Shown: positions 50,906-59,485, numbered from the stretch's first letter. The stretch is 64,000 bases of DNA from JAIBBV01 sp044347745 (GCA_044347745.1 JBIKUD010000003.1:57106-121105); one strand, 5' to 3'. The notes: generated by a model from the letters alone, not told the origin. Numbers and translations are program-made.

Positions 50906-52201
50906 ATGATACCTCGCTATTCGAGACCAGAGATGGAGGCCATTTGGAGCGATCAAAGTCGTTTTCAAATTTGGCTGCAAATTGAAACTCTCGCCCTTGA
51001 GCAGATGGTCAAGGAGGGGCTTGCACCTGCTGAGGCCTATACGGATCTGGCTTCAAAAGGGGCTTTTGATGCAGCGCGAGTGCTGGAAATTGAAGCAGAA
51101 GTGAAACATGACGTTATTGCCTTTCTCACAAATGTTGCTGAGTACGTAGGCCCCAATGCTCGATTTGTTCATCGTGGAATGACTTCTAGCGATGTGCTTG
51201 ATACTACTTTGGCAGTGCAGCTTGCTCGTTCGGGTCAACTTATTCTGAAGGGAATTGATACTGTATGCGCGACACTCAAACGCCGCGCAGCAGAATATAA
51301 AATGACCCCCTGTATAGGTCGGAGCCATGGCATTCACGCGGAACCGACCACATTTGGGCTTAAACTGGCAGGGGCTTTTGCAGAAATGCGCCGTCAGCGA
51401 CGCAGATTTGAGCAGGCCTTAGTTGAGGTTTCGGTCGGAAAAATTGCGGGTGCTGTGGGCACCTATGCTTCGGTGTCCCCAGAGGTGGAAGCTCATGTGT
51501 TTAAAGCTTTAGGATTGCGGCCTGAGGCGGTCCCTACGCAAATTGTCTCTCGAGATAGGCATGCCGCCTTTTTTCTTGCACTCGCTCAGTTGGCCACATC
51601 AATTGAACGTTTTGCGGTGGAAGTACGTCATTTGCAGCGCACTGAAGTGCGCGAGGCCGAGGAAAAATTTACCAAAGGCCAGAAGGGCTCGTCGGCCATG
51701 CCGCACAAGCGTAACCCTATTTTGTCCGAGAATTTGTCGGGGCTAGCGCGTCTAGTACGGGGCTACGCCCAGTCGGCGCAGGAGAATGTGGTGCTTTGGC
51801 ATGAACGCGACATTAGCCATTCCTCTGTTGAGCGCGTCATTGCACCCGATGCCTGTCTCGTTGTTGACTTTATGTTGGCTCGGTTTAATTCCCTGATTGA
51901 TGGATTAGTGGTCTATCCTGAGCGTATGAAGCAAAATCTCGAGTCTACGAGAGGGCTTGTTTTTTCAGGTACACTTCTTATTGCTCTCGTTGATAACGGC
52001 ATTTCACGTGAGGATGCCTATCGCATGGTGCAGCGTCATGCTCTGGCAGCATGGGAGGGAGGGGCGGATTTGCGCGAGCGGGTATTCGCCGATTCTGAGA
52101 TTACAAGTAGAGTAAGTGTTGCCAAGTTGGAGGCAGTCTTCGACTTGAAAAGGCACTTAACTCATGTTGAGATGATTTTTAATAGGGCCATGGCAGCGTA
52201 A
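50906..52201 (+). CDS. purB: Adenylosuccinate lyase
   Basis: PurB cleaves SAICAR and adenylosuccinate in purine synthesis. The protein has 431 residues, as in the thermophile/Bacillus type. It opens with MIPRYSRPEMEAIWSDQSRF and has FVHRGMTSSDVLDTTLAVQL, the catalytic GRSHGIHAEPTTFGLKL and the fumarase/aspartase-family signature GSSAMPHKRNPILSENLSG. It starts after AAGAGG, and purS follows by 32 bp. Confidence 0.97.
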   Translation: MIPRYSRPEMEAIWSDQSRFQIWLQIETLALEQMVKEGLAPAEAYTDLASKGAFDAARVLEIEAEVKHDVIAFLTNVAEYVGPNARFVHRGMTSSDVLDTTLAVQLARSGQLILKGIDTVCATLKRRAAEYKMTPCIGRSHGIHAEPTTFGLKLAGAFAEMRRQRRRFEQALVEVSVGKIAGAVGTYASVSPEVEAHVFKALGLRPEAVPTQIVSRDRHAAFFLALAQLATSIERFAVEVRHLQRTEVREAEEKFTKGQKGSSAMPHKRNPILSENLSGLARLVRGYAQSAQENVVLWHERDISHSSVERVIAPDACLVVDFMLARFNSLIDGLVVYPERMKQNLESTRGLVFSGTLLIALVDNGISREDAYRMVQRHALAAWEGGADLRERVFADSEITSRVSVAKLEAVFDLKRHLTHVEMIFNRAMAA

Positions 52202-52233
52202 AGGCCAGAAAAAAAGAGAACAGAAAGGAGAAC

Positions 52234-52473
52234 ATGAAAGCTCGAGTCTTTGTCAGGTTGAAGCCAGGGGTTCTAGATGTGCAAGGCAAAGCCGTGGAGC
52301 GGGGGCTGCACGATAATCAATATACAGATATTAATAATATCAGAGTGGGTAAGTTAATTGAGCTTGATGTTGAAGCGAATTCTGAGGCTCAGGCCCGGCA
52401 ACGTGTTGAAGAGATCTGCCAAAAAGTACTTGCCAATACGATAATTGAAAATTACGAAATTACTTTCGGATAA
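52234..52473 (+). CDS. purS: FGAM synthase subunit PurS
   Basis: PurS is the small structural subunit that joins PurL to PurQ in the three-part FGAM synthase. It has 79 residues with the family start KARVFVRLKPGVLDVQGKAV, VGKLIELDVEA and the end ANTIIENYEITFG. Ribosome site GAAAGGAG directly upstream. A separate purS means the genome uses the small PurL type; that gene is not in the window. Confidence 0.95.
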   Translation: MKARVFVRLKPGVLDVQGKAVERGLHDNQYTDINNIRVGKLIELDVEANSEAQARQRVEEICQKVLANTIIENYEITFG

Positions 52474-52475
52474 AC

Positions 52476-53177
52476 ATGCGAATTTCAGTCGTTGTATTCC
52501 CTGGCTCTAATTGCGATCACGATGTTCTCTACTTGTACTCGTTACTCGGCCAACAAGTAGAGTCAATTTGGCATCGAGAAACAGACCTGAAGAGGCCTGA
52601 TATAGTGGTTTTGCCTGGTGGATTCTCGCACGGAGACTATTTAAGAACTGGTGCACTAGCAAAACTTTCGCCGATTATGACCGAGGTTCGTGCCTTTGCG
52701 GCTAAGGGGGGACCGGTCATTGGAATCTGTAACGGATTTCAAATTTTATGTGAAGCAGGCCTTTTACCTGGTGTCTTGCTACAGAACATTCGACGTCGCT
52801 TTTTATCCCAATTTGTACACTTTAAAATTGAATCTACTCTCACACCTTGGACCCGTGGTTTGTCGCAGGGAGAAGTTCTCTGCGCGCCGGTGGCCCATTT
52901 TGAGGGAAATTATTTCGCGCACGAGGAGACACTGAAAGGTCTCGAGGGTGAGGGACAAGTGGTGTTTCGCTACTGCAATTCAGAGGGCAAGGTTGATCAC
53001 GGCGATTTTGTATGTAATCCGAATGGGGCAGCTCATTCAATTGCGGGCATATGTAGCGCCCAGCGTAATGTAGTTGGACTGATGCCGCACCCTGAGAGGG
53101 CCGCTGAAAAGTTAGTAGGCGCATTTGGAATGGACTCTGGTCGCCGACTTTTTGAAGCATCTCTCTCGTCTCTCTAG
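52476..53177 (+). CDS. purQ: FGAM synthase glutaminase subunit PurQ
   Basis: PurQ releases ammonia from glutamine for FGAM synthase. The protein has 233 residues: AVVVFPGSNCDHD-type start (ISVVVFPGSNCDHDVLYLY), VVLPGGFSHGDYLRTGAL, nucleophile Cys in VIGICNGFQILCEAGLLPG and the His/Glu pair in GLMPHPERA. It follows purS by two bases, forming purB-purS-purQ. The operon ends here, followed by a long hairpin and the rpsB leader. Confidence 0.95.
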   Translation: MRISVVVFPGSNCDHDVLYLYSLLGQQVESIWHRETDLKRPDIVVLPGGFSHGDYLRTGALAKLSPIMTEVRAFAAKGGPVIGICNGFQILCEAGLLPGVLLQNIRRRFLSQFVHFKIESTLTPWTRGLSQGEVLCAPVAHFEGNYFAHEETLKGLEGEGQVVFRYCNSEGKVDHGDFVCNPNGAAHSIAGICSAQRNVVGLMPHPERAAEKLVGAFGMDSGRRLFEASLSSL

Positions 53178-53244
53178 GCTCTTTTTAGGCAAGCTGTTGG
53201 AGTAGTTATTGTCTAACTCCTTAAAATTGCTTTAAAAAAGAGCC
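53177..53244 (+). terminator. Long hairpin after purQ
   Basis: GGCTCTTTTT (53177-53186) is the exact reverse complement of AAAAAGAGCC (53235-53244), and within the loop GGAGT (53199-53203) pairs with ACTCC (53216-53220). It begins at the purQ stop codon and is followed by TTTTCGG. A terminator or a mRNA 3'-end structure of the pur operon is likely. Confidence 0.55.
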
Positions 53245-53285
53245 TTTTCGGGGAGTCCCGTCAATTGCCTTTTTATTTCCAGCAT

Positions 53286-53399
53286 GTTAGCGTCGCTGCC
53301 TAACGCCACACCTACGGCACATTGTCTTGGTGGGAGAGAGTTTTTGGAGCCCAACTAAAAATTGGGAAACCAAGCTCATCCTGTCTCTCAGGCCGTAGG
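53286..53399 (+). promoter_or_regulatory. Structured 5' leader of rpsB
   Basis: Several nested stems can be drawn directly ahead of rpsB: GTTAG/CTAAC (53286-53290, 53300-53304), an outer stem CCTACGGC/GCCGTAGG (53311-53318, 53392-53399), a middle stem CTTGGT/ACCAAG (53326-53331, 53369-53374), and an inner stem CCCAA/TTGGG (53350-53354, 53362-53366). GAGAG near 53334 could also pair with CTCTC near 53385 as a pseudoknot. The outer stem ends 25 bases before the ATG. Ribosomal protein S2 leaders that control rpsB-tsf are known in proteobacteria; binding here is inference. Confidence 0.6.
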
Positions 53400-53424
53400 G
53401 AGGATTAACTAAGACGGAGAATAT

Positions 53425-54246
53425 ATGGAAAAAAATAAAGAGTCCTACGAGGCTCCAGAGTACCCTGTTCAAGTAAGTATCAAGACCATGCTCGACGCTG
53501 GTGCACATTTCGGGCATCAGACTCACCGCTGGAACCCCAAAATGCTCCCCTACATTTACGGAGCTCGTAATGGGGTGCACATCATTAATCTCGATTTAAC
53601 TATCAAGCTCTGGGACCGTGCGCGTAAGTACATTGTCGACACCATGAGTCGCGGCGGAAATATTTTGTTCGTCGGTACCAAAACTTCAGCTCGAGAAATT
53701 GTGAGACATGAGGCAGCCCGATGTGGAGCGCTGCACGTTACCACCCGTTGGCTCGGCGGTACGCTCAGCAACTTCCAAACTATCAAAGCTTCAATCGAAC
53801 GCATGCGTAAGATGGAAGATCTTCTCGCCAAGGCTGAGGAGCCAGACACAAAAGTAAAACTGCATAAGCGCGAAAGACTCGAGATTTCTAAGGAACTTGA
53901 GAAGCTTAATGAGTCGCTTGGCGGTATCCGCAACATGAAAAAAGTTCCTGATGTTCTTTTTGTGGTCGATATTAACAAGGAAGCAAACGCAATTGCGGAA
54001 GCTCGCAGACTGCGTATTCCGGTGATAGCGCTTGTTGATTCAAACGTTGATCCTACGATTGTCGATTTCCCAATTCCTTCAAATGATGATGCGGCTCGCA
54101 CCATCAGTCTTTTTGTTGCTGCGGTTGCTGATGCAGTTGCTGCTGGAAAGGCGGAATACGATGCTCGACGTCCAAAAGATAATTCGTCTGAAATGGGCTC
54201 AAGCAAGAAGAATATTGAAGCAGCAGCCCAAAGCGCAGCTGTCTAG
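53425..54246 (+). CDS. rpsB: 30S ribosomal protein S2
   Basis: S2 binds late to the small subunit and is needed for S1 attachment. The protein has 273 residues: KTMLDAGAHFGHQTHRWNPKM, the signature YIYGARNGVHIINLDLT, ILFVGTKTSAREIV, WLGGTLSNFQTIKASI and PVIALVDSNVDPTIVDFPIPSNDDA. About 30 extra residues at the C-terminus are acidic and Ala-rich. It begins the rpsB-tsf-pyrH-frr run. The start has GACGGAG upstream. Confidence 0.98.
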   Translation: MEKNKESYEAPEYPVQVSIKTMLDAGAHFGHQTHRWNPKMLPYIYGARNGVHIINLDLTIKLWDRARKYIVDTMSRGGNILFVGTKTSAREIVRHEAARCGALHVTTRWLGGTLSNFQTIKASIERMRKMEDLLAKAEEPDTKVKLHKRERLEISKELEKLNESLGGIRNMKKVPDVLFVVDINKEANAIAEARRLRIPVIALVDSNVDPTIVDFPIPSNDDAARTISLFVAAVADAVAAGKAEYDARRPKDNSSEMGSSKKNIEAAAQSAAV

Positions 54247-54265
54247 TTCTGTTGTTTCTGAGTCT

Positions 54266-54290
54266 CCTGGGGGCTCTGTACGCCCCCAGG
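54266..54290 (+). terminator. GC-rich hairpin between rpsB and tsf
   Basis: CCTGGGGGC (54266-54274) pairs perfectly with GCCCCCAGG (54282-54290) around a 7-nt loop and is followed by TTTGT. It is positioned like the partial terminator known between rpsB and tsf in E. coli, and could lower tsf or separate the two messages. Confidence 0.65.
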
Positions 54291-54301
54291 TTTGTAATAA
54301 T

Positions 54302-54328
54302 GCCCCAAATGCCAAGGGCGCTTGGGGC
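54302..54328 (+). other. Second hairpin between rpsB and tsf
   Basis: GCCCCAA (54302-54308) pairs with TTGGGGC (54322-54328) around 13 bases, 11 bp after the first hairpin and 27 bp before the tsf start. The next bases are TCTTAG, without a U-run. Confidence 0.55.
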
Positions 54329-54354
54329 TCTTAGATAATTTTAAGAGGTGATGT

Positions 54355-55011
54355 ATGGCAGAAGTTTCAAGTGAAATGGTGAAGCAACTTCGTGAAATGA
54401 CCGGCGCCGGCATGATGGATTGCAAGGCTGCTTTGAAAGAAGCAAATGGTTCGATGGATGTTGCGGTTGAAGTTTTGCGTAAGAAAGGAATGAAAGACAT
54501 CTCGAAGCGCGCCGGTAAGGTGGCAGCAGAGGGGGTGCTTGGAGTGTATGCACACCCTGGCGATCAGGTAGTGTCTGTTGTTGAGCTAAATTGCGAAACC
54601 GACTTTGTTGCTCGTGGAGAGGATTTCAAGAGTACCGCTCGCGATATCGCGATGCATGTCGCAGCTATGAAGCCTCGTTTTTTGAATGTCGAAGATGTGC
54701 CTGCGGCAGTACTCGATAAAGAAAAAGAAATATTGATGGAGCAGTTGAACGAAGCACAGCGAGCCAAGGCTGATAAAATTTTGCCTGGCAAGTTAGAGAA
54801 GTTCTATGAAGAAAACGTGCTTGTGCGCCAGCTCTTTATTAAAGATGAATCTGGAAAAAAGACAGTCAAGGAAGTCATTGATGAATTGAGCATGAAAGTT
54901 GGTGAAAAAGTACAAATTCGCCGATTTGAGCGCATGGAAGTTGGCGAAGGAATTGTGCGCCAAACAACTAATTACGTTGATGAAGTAATGTCCATGACCA
55001 GTGCGCAGTAG
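54355..55011 (+). CDS. tsf: Elongation factor Ts
   Basis: EF-Ts reloads EF-Tu with GTP. The protein has 218 residues, the shorter type with a single core repeat. Conserved parts are VKQLREMTGAGMMDCKAALKEANG, AVEVLRKKGMKDISKRAGK-type text and VVELNCETDFVARGEDFK, with the C-terminal segment LVRQLFIKDESGKKTVKEVI. Starts ATG 54355 after AAGAGG. It follows rpsB with two hairpins between them. Confidence 0.97.
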   Translation: MAEVSSEMVKQLREMTGAGMMDCKAALKEANGSMDVAVEVLRKKGMKDISKRAGKVAAEGVLGVYAHPGDQVVSVVELNCETDFVARGEDFKSTARDIAMHVAAMKPRFLNVEDVPAAVLDKEKEILMEQLNEAQRAKADKILPGKLEKFYEENVLVRQLFIKDESGKKTVKEVIDELSMKVGEKVQIRRFERMEVGEGIVRQTTNYVDEVMSMTSAQ

Positions 55012-55028
55012 AAGTTGCCTTGTGATGA

Positions 55029-55050
55029 CTTCCCGGTGCTCGCCGGGGAG
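55029..55050 (+). other. Hairpin between tsf and pyrH
   Basis: CTTCCCGG (55029-55036) pairs with CCGGGGAG (55043-55050), with one G-U pair, around TGCTCG. No U-run follows. It is the third strong stem-loop in the gaps of this operon. Confidence 0.5.
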
Positions 55051-55093
55051 TATTGACTGTACGGCAGTAATTTTAGCTTTGTAGGTTTCGCCC

Positions 55094-55819
55094 ATGACTC
55101 AGCCGCTTGCCTTTCGTCGAATCTTGTTAAAACTCAGCGGGGAAATACTCGCAGGTAATAGAGGTTTTGGCATAGATTCTGAGGTTATCTCGCGGCTTGT
55201 GGGCGAAATCTACGATGTGTACCAGCTCGGAGTAGAGATTGGGATTGTTATTGGTGGTGGAAATATCTTCCGTGGCATTCAAGCTGGAGCTCAGGGCCTC
55301 GACCGCGCTTCGGGCGACTTCATGGGAATGTTAGGCACGGCCATTAACGCGCTGGCCTTACAAGACGTACTTGAACAACGTGGCATTGATACTCGGGTGA
55401 TGTCGGCTATTGAGATGCGTCAAATCGCTGAGCCATATATTCGTCGACGGGCTACGCGCCATTTAGAAAAGAATAGAGTCGTTATTTTTGCTTGTGGAAC
55501 CGGAAATCCTTATTTTACTACGGATACCGCAGCAAGTTTGCGGGCGATGGAGATAGGGGCGGAAGTGCTCTTAAAAGGCACCAAGGTTGATGCCGTGTAT
55601 GACAAAGATCCGCATAAGTGCAGTGATGCGCAGCCGTACGAGAAATTGAGTTTTATGGATGTACTCAAAGGCGGCTTCAAAGTTATGGACGCCGCTGCTA
55701 TTTCGCTGTGCATGGATAACAATCTTCCGATCGTGGTATTTAATATTGGTGAGCCGGGTAATTTGCGTCGGGTAGTTACTGGCGAAAAAGTGGGCACTCA
55801 GGTGCGCGCAGAAGCCTAA
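55094..55819 (+). CDS. pyrH: UMP kinase
   Basis: PyrH makes UDP from UMP. The protein has 241 residues of the amino-acid-kinase fold: RILLKLSGEILAGNRGFGID, GIVIGGGNIFRG, GDFMGMLGTAINALALQD, RVVIFACGTGNPYFTTDTAAS and EVLLKGTKVDAVYDKDP. It is the third gene of the conserved rpsB-tsf-pyrH-frr string; frr follows by 21 bp. Confidence 0.97.
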   Translation: MTQPLAFRRILLKLSGEILAGNRGFGIDSEVISRLVGEIYDVYQLGVEIGIVIGGGNIFRGIQAGAQGLDRASGDFMGMLGTAINALALQDVLEQRGIDTRVMSAIEMRQIAEPYIRRRATRHLEKNRVVIFACGTGNPYFTTDTAASLRAMEIGAEVLLKGTKVDAVYDKDPHKCSDAQPYEKLSFMDVLKGGFKVMDAAAISLCMDNNLPIVVFNIGEPGNLRRVVTGEKVGTQVRAEA

Positions 55820-55840
55820 AGATTTCAATAGGAGAGCGTT

Positions 55841-56395
55841 ATGGCAGGTAAATTTGCTGACCTTGAATCTAAATGCAAAAAGTCTGTAGAACATTTCAAA
55901 AAAGATTTGCAGCGTTTGCGTACGGGGCGAGCTACCACAAGTTTGCTCGAGGGAATTACCGCTGAATACTACGGCGCGCAGACCCCACTTATCCAACTTG
56001 GAATGGTTAATGCCCCAGAGCCACGGTTGCTCACGGTGCAAGTTTATGATGGCAGTGCCGTGGAGGCAGTTGAAAAAGCGATTCAGCAGGCCGAGCTCGG
56101 CTTGAACCCAATGCGAGAAGGCACGCTGATTCGAATTCCGGTGCCTGCTTTAACCGAAGATCGCCGTAAGGAGCTTGTAAAAAAAGCCCACAAAATGGCT
56201 GAAGAAATGAAGGTTGTTATCCGTAATCATCGCCGAGAAGCGATTGATGCCCTCAAAAAACAAGAAAAAGATAAAGCCATATCCAGTGATGATGTGCGCC
56301 GGGGAACCGATGAAATTCAAAAGATAACCGATAAATCTACAGCCGATGTAGATCAGGCAGTAGGCGCTAAAGAAAAAGAAATTATGGAGGTCTGA
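55841..56395 (+). CDS. frr: Ribosome recycling factor
   Basis: RRF splits post-termination ribosomes with EF-G. The protein has 184 residues with the expected blocks VEHFKKDLQRLRTGRATTSLL, EYYGAQTPLIQLGMVNAPEPRLL and LTEDRRKELVKKAHKMAEEM, and the helical end GTDEIQKITDKSTADVDQAV. Ribosome site AGGAGAG upstream. It ends the translation-factor part of the cluster; uppS follows after about 210 bp. Confidence 0.97.
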   Translation: MAGKFADLESKCKKSVEHFKKDLQRLRTGRATTSLLEGITAEYYGAQTPLIQLGMVNAPEPRLLTVQVYDGSAVEAVEKAIQQAELGLNPMREGTLIRIPVPALTEDRRKELVKKAHKMAEEMKVVIRNHRREAIDALKKQEKDKAISSDDVRRGTDEIQKITDKSTADVDQAVGAKEKEIMEV

Positions 56396-56399
56396 TTCT

Positions 56400-56452
56400 A
56401 GAAGTCGTTTATTAATATAAATTGACTTCTAGCCGCGCCACGGATGGCGCGG
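56400..56452 (+). other. Two hairpins after frr
   Basis: AGAAGTC/GACTTCT (56400-56406, 56424-56430) is followed at once by CCGCGCCA-CGGA-TGGCGCGG (56433-56452), a perfect 8-bp stem with a tetraloop. No T-run follows. They could protect the 3' end of the rpsB-frr message or mark the border before uppS. Confidence 0.5.
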
Positions 56453-56609
56453 ACGGGCGCGAGCAAAAGCGAAGAAAGCCCGGCATGACACGAACTTGGA
56501 GCGCTTTTTAACTGACCATGCTGGTCATTTAAAAAATGGGCTTTAGACTGAGCCGGTTAGTCTTGAACAACTGCACGCTCTTTTGTCTGTTTGTTTGTTT
56601 CGGGAAGGT

Positions 56610-57401
56610 ATGACCAACTCCTTAGAATCGGATAAGAGCTCCAAGGTGCTGCTCGGATTAGAACCTGACCAAATGCCGAAACATGTTGCTATTGTTATGG
56701 ACGGCAATGGTCGCTGGGCAAAAAAAAGGTTTCTACCTCGGGTTGAGGGGCATCGCGCTGGCGCAAAAAGCGTGCGCATGGCCGTTGAGGAATCAAGACG
56801 TCTTGGCATTAGATATTTGACGCTTTTTGCTTTCTCCACAGAAAATTGGCAGAGACCAGGTGACGAGGTTTCGGCCCTGATGAAGCTCTTCGCCCAATAC
56901 CTCGAAAGTGAACTTGAATTGATGCTGAGGAATGACGTGCGCTTGCGCGCTATTGGCGATTTGTCCCGATTGCCAGCACCGGTACAAGATTCGCTGCGTC
57001 GAAACATGGAACGTACTTCAAAGGCCCAAAGCCTCGATCTGACCCTCGCTATTTCATATGGTGGACGAGAAGAGCTCGTGCATGCATGCAGGAAAATTGC
57101 CGAGAAAGTTGCAAAAGGTGAGATTTTGCCTGAGGACGTGTCTCAGGCTCACCTGGTTCAGGGACTATATGCTCCGGATCTTCCAGATCCAGATTTGCTC
57201 ATTCGTACCAGTGAGGAATATCGTATTTCCAATTTTTTATTGTGGCAGCTCGCCTATTCTGAAATTGTAGTTACTCCCACCTTGTGGCCAGATTTTGGCA
57301 AAGAAGAGTTTTATCGTTGTATCGCTGAGTATGCAAAGCGGGAACGTCGCTTTGGGCTTACGGGTGAACAAATGCGGGATTCATCAGGGACGGGCTTGTG
57401 A
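56610..57401 (+). CDS. uppS: Undecaprenyl diphosphate synthase
   Basis: UppS extends farnesyl diphosphate to the C55 carrier of peptidoglycan and O-antigen units. From ATG 56610 it has 263 residues; a TTG frame from 56583 adds nine, and the GGAAGG upstream of 56610 is unusually close to the start. The catalytic block is PKHVAIVMDGNGRWAKKR, with GHRAGAKSVRMAVEES, LTLFAFSTENWQRP and LLIRTSEEYRISNFLLWQLAY. In this last block Glu replaces the more usual Gly-Gly of SGGExRxSNF, a small departure near the isoprenyl diphosphate site. It overlaps cdsA by four bases. Confidence 0.95.
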   Translation: MTNSLESDKSSKVLLGLEPDQMPKHVAIVMDGNGRWAKKRFLPRVEGHRAGAKSVRMAVEESRRLGIRYLTLFAFSTENWQRPGDEVSALMKLFAQYLESELELMLRNDVRLRAIGDLSRLPAPVQDSLRRNMERTSKAQSLDLTLAISYGGREELVHACRKIAEKVAKGEILPEDVSQAHLVQGLYAPDLPDPDLLIRTSEEYRISNFLLWQLAYSEIVVTPTLWPDFGKEEFYRCIAEYAKRERRFGLTGEQMRDSSGTGL

Positions 57402-58264
57402 GTTTTGGTGATTTAAAAACAAGAAGTATCACCGCTCTTATGTTGATAGGCTCGCTTAGCGCTATTTTGTTAAGCGCGAAAACCTGCTTCGGTAGTTTTT
57501 TACTTATAGCAGTCGCGCTTCTCGTGGCGCTGATTGGGGCGGCTGAGTTCGCGCGATTTGAAAAATCGCGCGGTATGTACTGGTACTTCGCGGTTTTGCT
57601 CATTCTTCCAGCCGTGGCGCTTACTTTTTGGTCTACCGCTCAATTTGGCATTTGCTCTCTTGAGTGGAGGCCTGCTCGAGGGTTCGGCATTCTCATGGCT
57701 TCGGCTTTATGCACACTTTTGGGCGGATTACTTGCTTGTTGTGTAGCTGCGCGCAGCGATTTGGATGCGGTGGGCATTTTTTTCAAAAACTACGTAGTTG
57801 CCTGGCTGCTTATAGGAGTGGGGGCTGGCGCGCTCGTCGGCATCGCGGGAGCAGCTCAAGCGCAAAGTATTGTTACCTGGCTGATTCTGGTTGTGGCTGT
57901 TAATGATATTAGTGCCTACTTTGTGGGGCGCCTTTTCGGCGGGGCAAAGTTGGCGCCGGCTATTTCTCCTGGTAAGACAGTGTCTGGCACAGTGGGCGGG
58001 CTTATTTGTGGCACCCTCTGCGGAGCTTTGCTTTCTAGTTTGGTACCGCATGTCACTAGCCTCTGGGTGCTCATTTTACCACTGGTGATAACCATTGCTG
58101 CCCAACTCGGTGATTTGCTTGAGTCATATTTAAAAAGAATTCATGGGCTTAAGGATAGCGGCAGTTTGTTGCCTGGGCATGGAGGAATTCTTGATAGAGT
58201 CGATGCAATATTAGGAGCCGCTCCGCTTATGTATGCATGGCTCTTTTTTAATAGCTGGTTATAA
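57398..58264 (+). CDS. cdsA: Phosphatidate cytidylyltransferase
   Basis: CdsA makes CDP-diacylglycerol for phospholipid synthesis. The 288-residue inner-membrane protein has about eight hydrophobic segments and the C-terminal family signature LKRIHGLKDSGSLLPGHGGILDR with its conserved Asp residues, preceded by DISAYFVGRLFGGAKLAPAISPGKTVSG-type text. It starts at GTG inside the uppS stop (GTGA overlap) and is followed three bases later by dxr. Confidence 0.94.
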   Translation: MSFGDLKTRSITALMLIGSLSAILLSAKTCFGSFLLIAVALLVALIGAAEFARFEKSRGMYWYFAVLLILPAVALTFWSTAQFGICSLEWRPARGFGILMASALCTLLGGLLACCVAARSDLDAVGIFFKNYVVAWLLIGVGAGALVGIAGAAQAQSIVTWLILVVAVNDISAYFVGRLFGGAKLAPAISPGKTVSGTVGGLICGTLCGALLSSLVPHVTSLWVLILPLVITIAAQLGDLLESYLKRIHGLKDSGSLLPGHGGILDRVDAILGAAPLMYAWLFFNSWL

Positions 58265-58267
58265 CTC

Positions 58268-59485
58268 ATGCTGGTGCCTCGGGTACGCCTTCAAAAGTTT
58301 CGCTCGCTTGGCTGCCCAATTCGAATTTCCCTTTTTGGGGCAACTGGCTCGATAGGAACTTCAACTCTAGAGCTGGTTCGCCATAATCCTGAGCTCTTTA
58401 CCATACATTCACTTGTCGTGAATCGTTCGGTCGAGGCACTGGTGCGTCTTGCTCACGAATTTAAGCCCCGCTTTATTGCTGCTGCCGATTTTGAAGCCGC
58501 AAAAATTCTGTCTACGGCCGCGCTTCCCCCTGGCGTCTCAATTGTCAGTGCCTCAGAAATTGAGGCCTTGGCGGCAGATCCCGATGCTGATGTCGTGCTG
58601 GCCGCCATTGTAGGTGCTGTGGGTATACGAAGTGTGATGTCGGCCCTTAGGGCAGGCAAAAAAGTGGCGTTGGCGAACAAAGAAAGTTTGGTGGTTGCCG
58701 GCTCATTTGTGGGGAAGGTGCTTGAAGGGTCTGGGGCAACCATTATTCCCGTCGATTCTGAACATTCGGCTATATTTCAGGCACTTCAGGGGCAACACCC
58801 AGAGTTAATTTCTAAACTCGTATTAACGGCATCGGGTGGCCCATTTTTAAAAAGATCCCTCGGCAGCTTTGACTCCATCACTCCAGAGGAAGCAGTTAAA
58901 CACCCCAAATGGAATATGGGTAAGAAAATTTCCGTCGACTCAGCCAGCATGATGAATAAAGCCCTAGAGCTGATAGAGGCATATTGGTTATTTGGAGTTC
59001 CTGCCGAACAGATTGAGGTGGTTGTGCACCCTCAAAGTATAGTGCATTCCGCCGTTTCATTTAATGACGGTAGTACTATCGCACAGATGTCGCATCCTGA
59101 CATGAAAGGGCCCATTAGCTACGCCCTCTTGTATCCAGAGGGGAGGGTTGCGGGGGCGGTGCCCAGCTTACAGCTAGCGCAGGTAGGACAACTTGATTTT
59201 TTTGAGCTCGATTCCGGCAAGTTTCCTGCTGTTGCTTTGGCTAGGCAAAGCTTAAAACTGGGTGTTCTCGGCCCCGCGCTTTTTAATCTTGCCAATGAAA
59301 TTGCGGTCGAAGCATTCTTGTCCCGTTTAATACGATTTACCGATATATCAGTCTTGGTTTCCGAGGTGCTTTCGAAGGTTCCAGCGGTTCAGCCTCAAAG
59401 TTTAGAGGAGCTGCTTCTAAACCTTATGGATACTGAAAACTGGATACGCCAAGACCTTCTCGCGCCTTTAATAAAGAAGTGTTAG
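58268..59485 (+). CDS. dxr: 1-deoxy-D-xylulose 5-phosphate reductoisomerase
   Basis: Dxr commits carbon to the MEP isoprenoid pathway that feeds UppS. The protein has 405 residues; the first 17 precede the NADPH site SLFGATGSIGTSTLELV, so a later start is possible although none has a clear ribosome site. Other family blocks are KKVALANKESLVVAG, the metal site PVDSEHSAIFQALQG, LTASGGPF and HPKWNMGKKISVDSASMMNK. It lies between cdsA and rseP, as in many proteobacteria. Confidence 0.96.
   Translation: MLVPRVRLQKFRSLGCPIRISLFGATGSIGTSTLELVRHNPELFTIHSLVVNRSVEALVRLAHEFKPRFIAAADFEAAKILSTAALPPGVSIVSASEIEALAADPDADVVLAAIVGAVGIRSVMSALRAGKKVALANKESLVVAGSFVGKVLEGSGATIIPVDSEHSAIFQALQGQHPELISKLVLTASGGPFLKRSLGSFDSITPEEAVKHPKWNMGKKISVDSASMMNKALELIEAYWLFGVPAEQIEVVVHPQSIVHSAVSFNDGSTIAQMSHPDMKGPISYALLYPEGRVAGAVPSLQLAQVGQLDFFELDSGKFPAVALARQSLKLGVLGPALFNLANEIAVEAFLSRLIRFTDISVLVSEVLSKVPAVQPQSLEELLLNLMDTENWIRQDLLAPLIKKC

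Noticed and set aside
53556..54206. 216-codon minus-strand frame
   Set aside because: It lies wholly antisense to rpsB, whose family is unmistakable; codon periodicity of rpsB explains the lack of stops.
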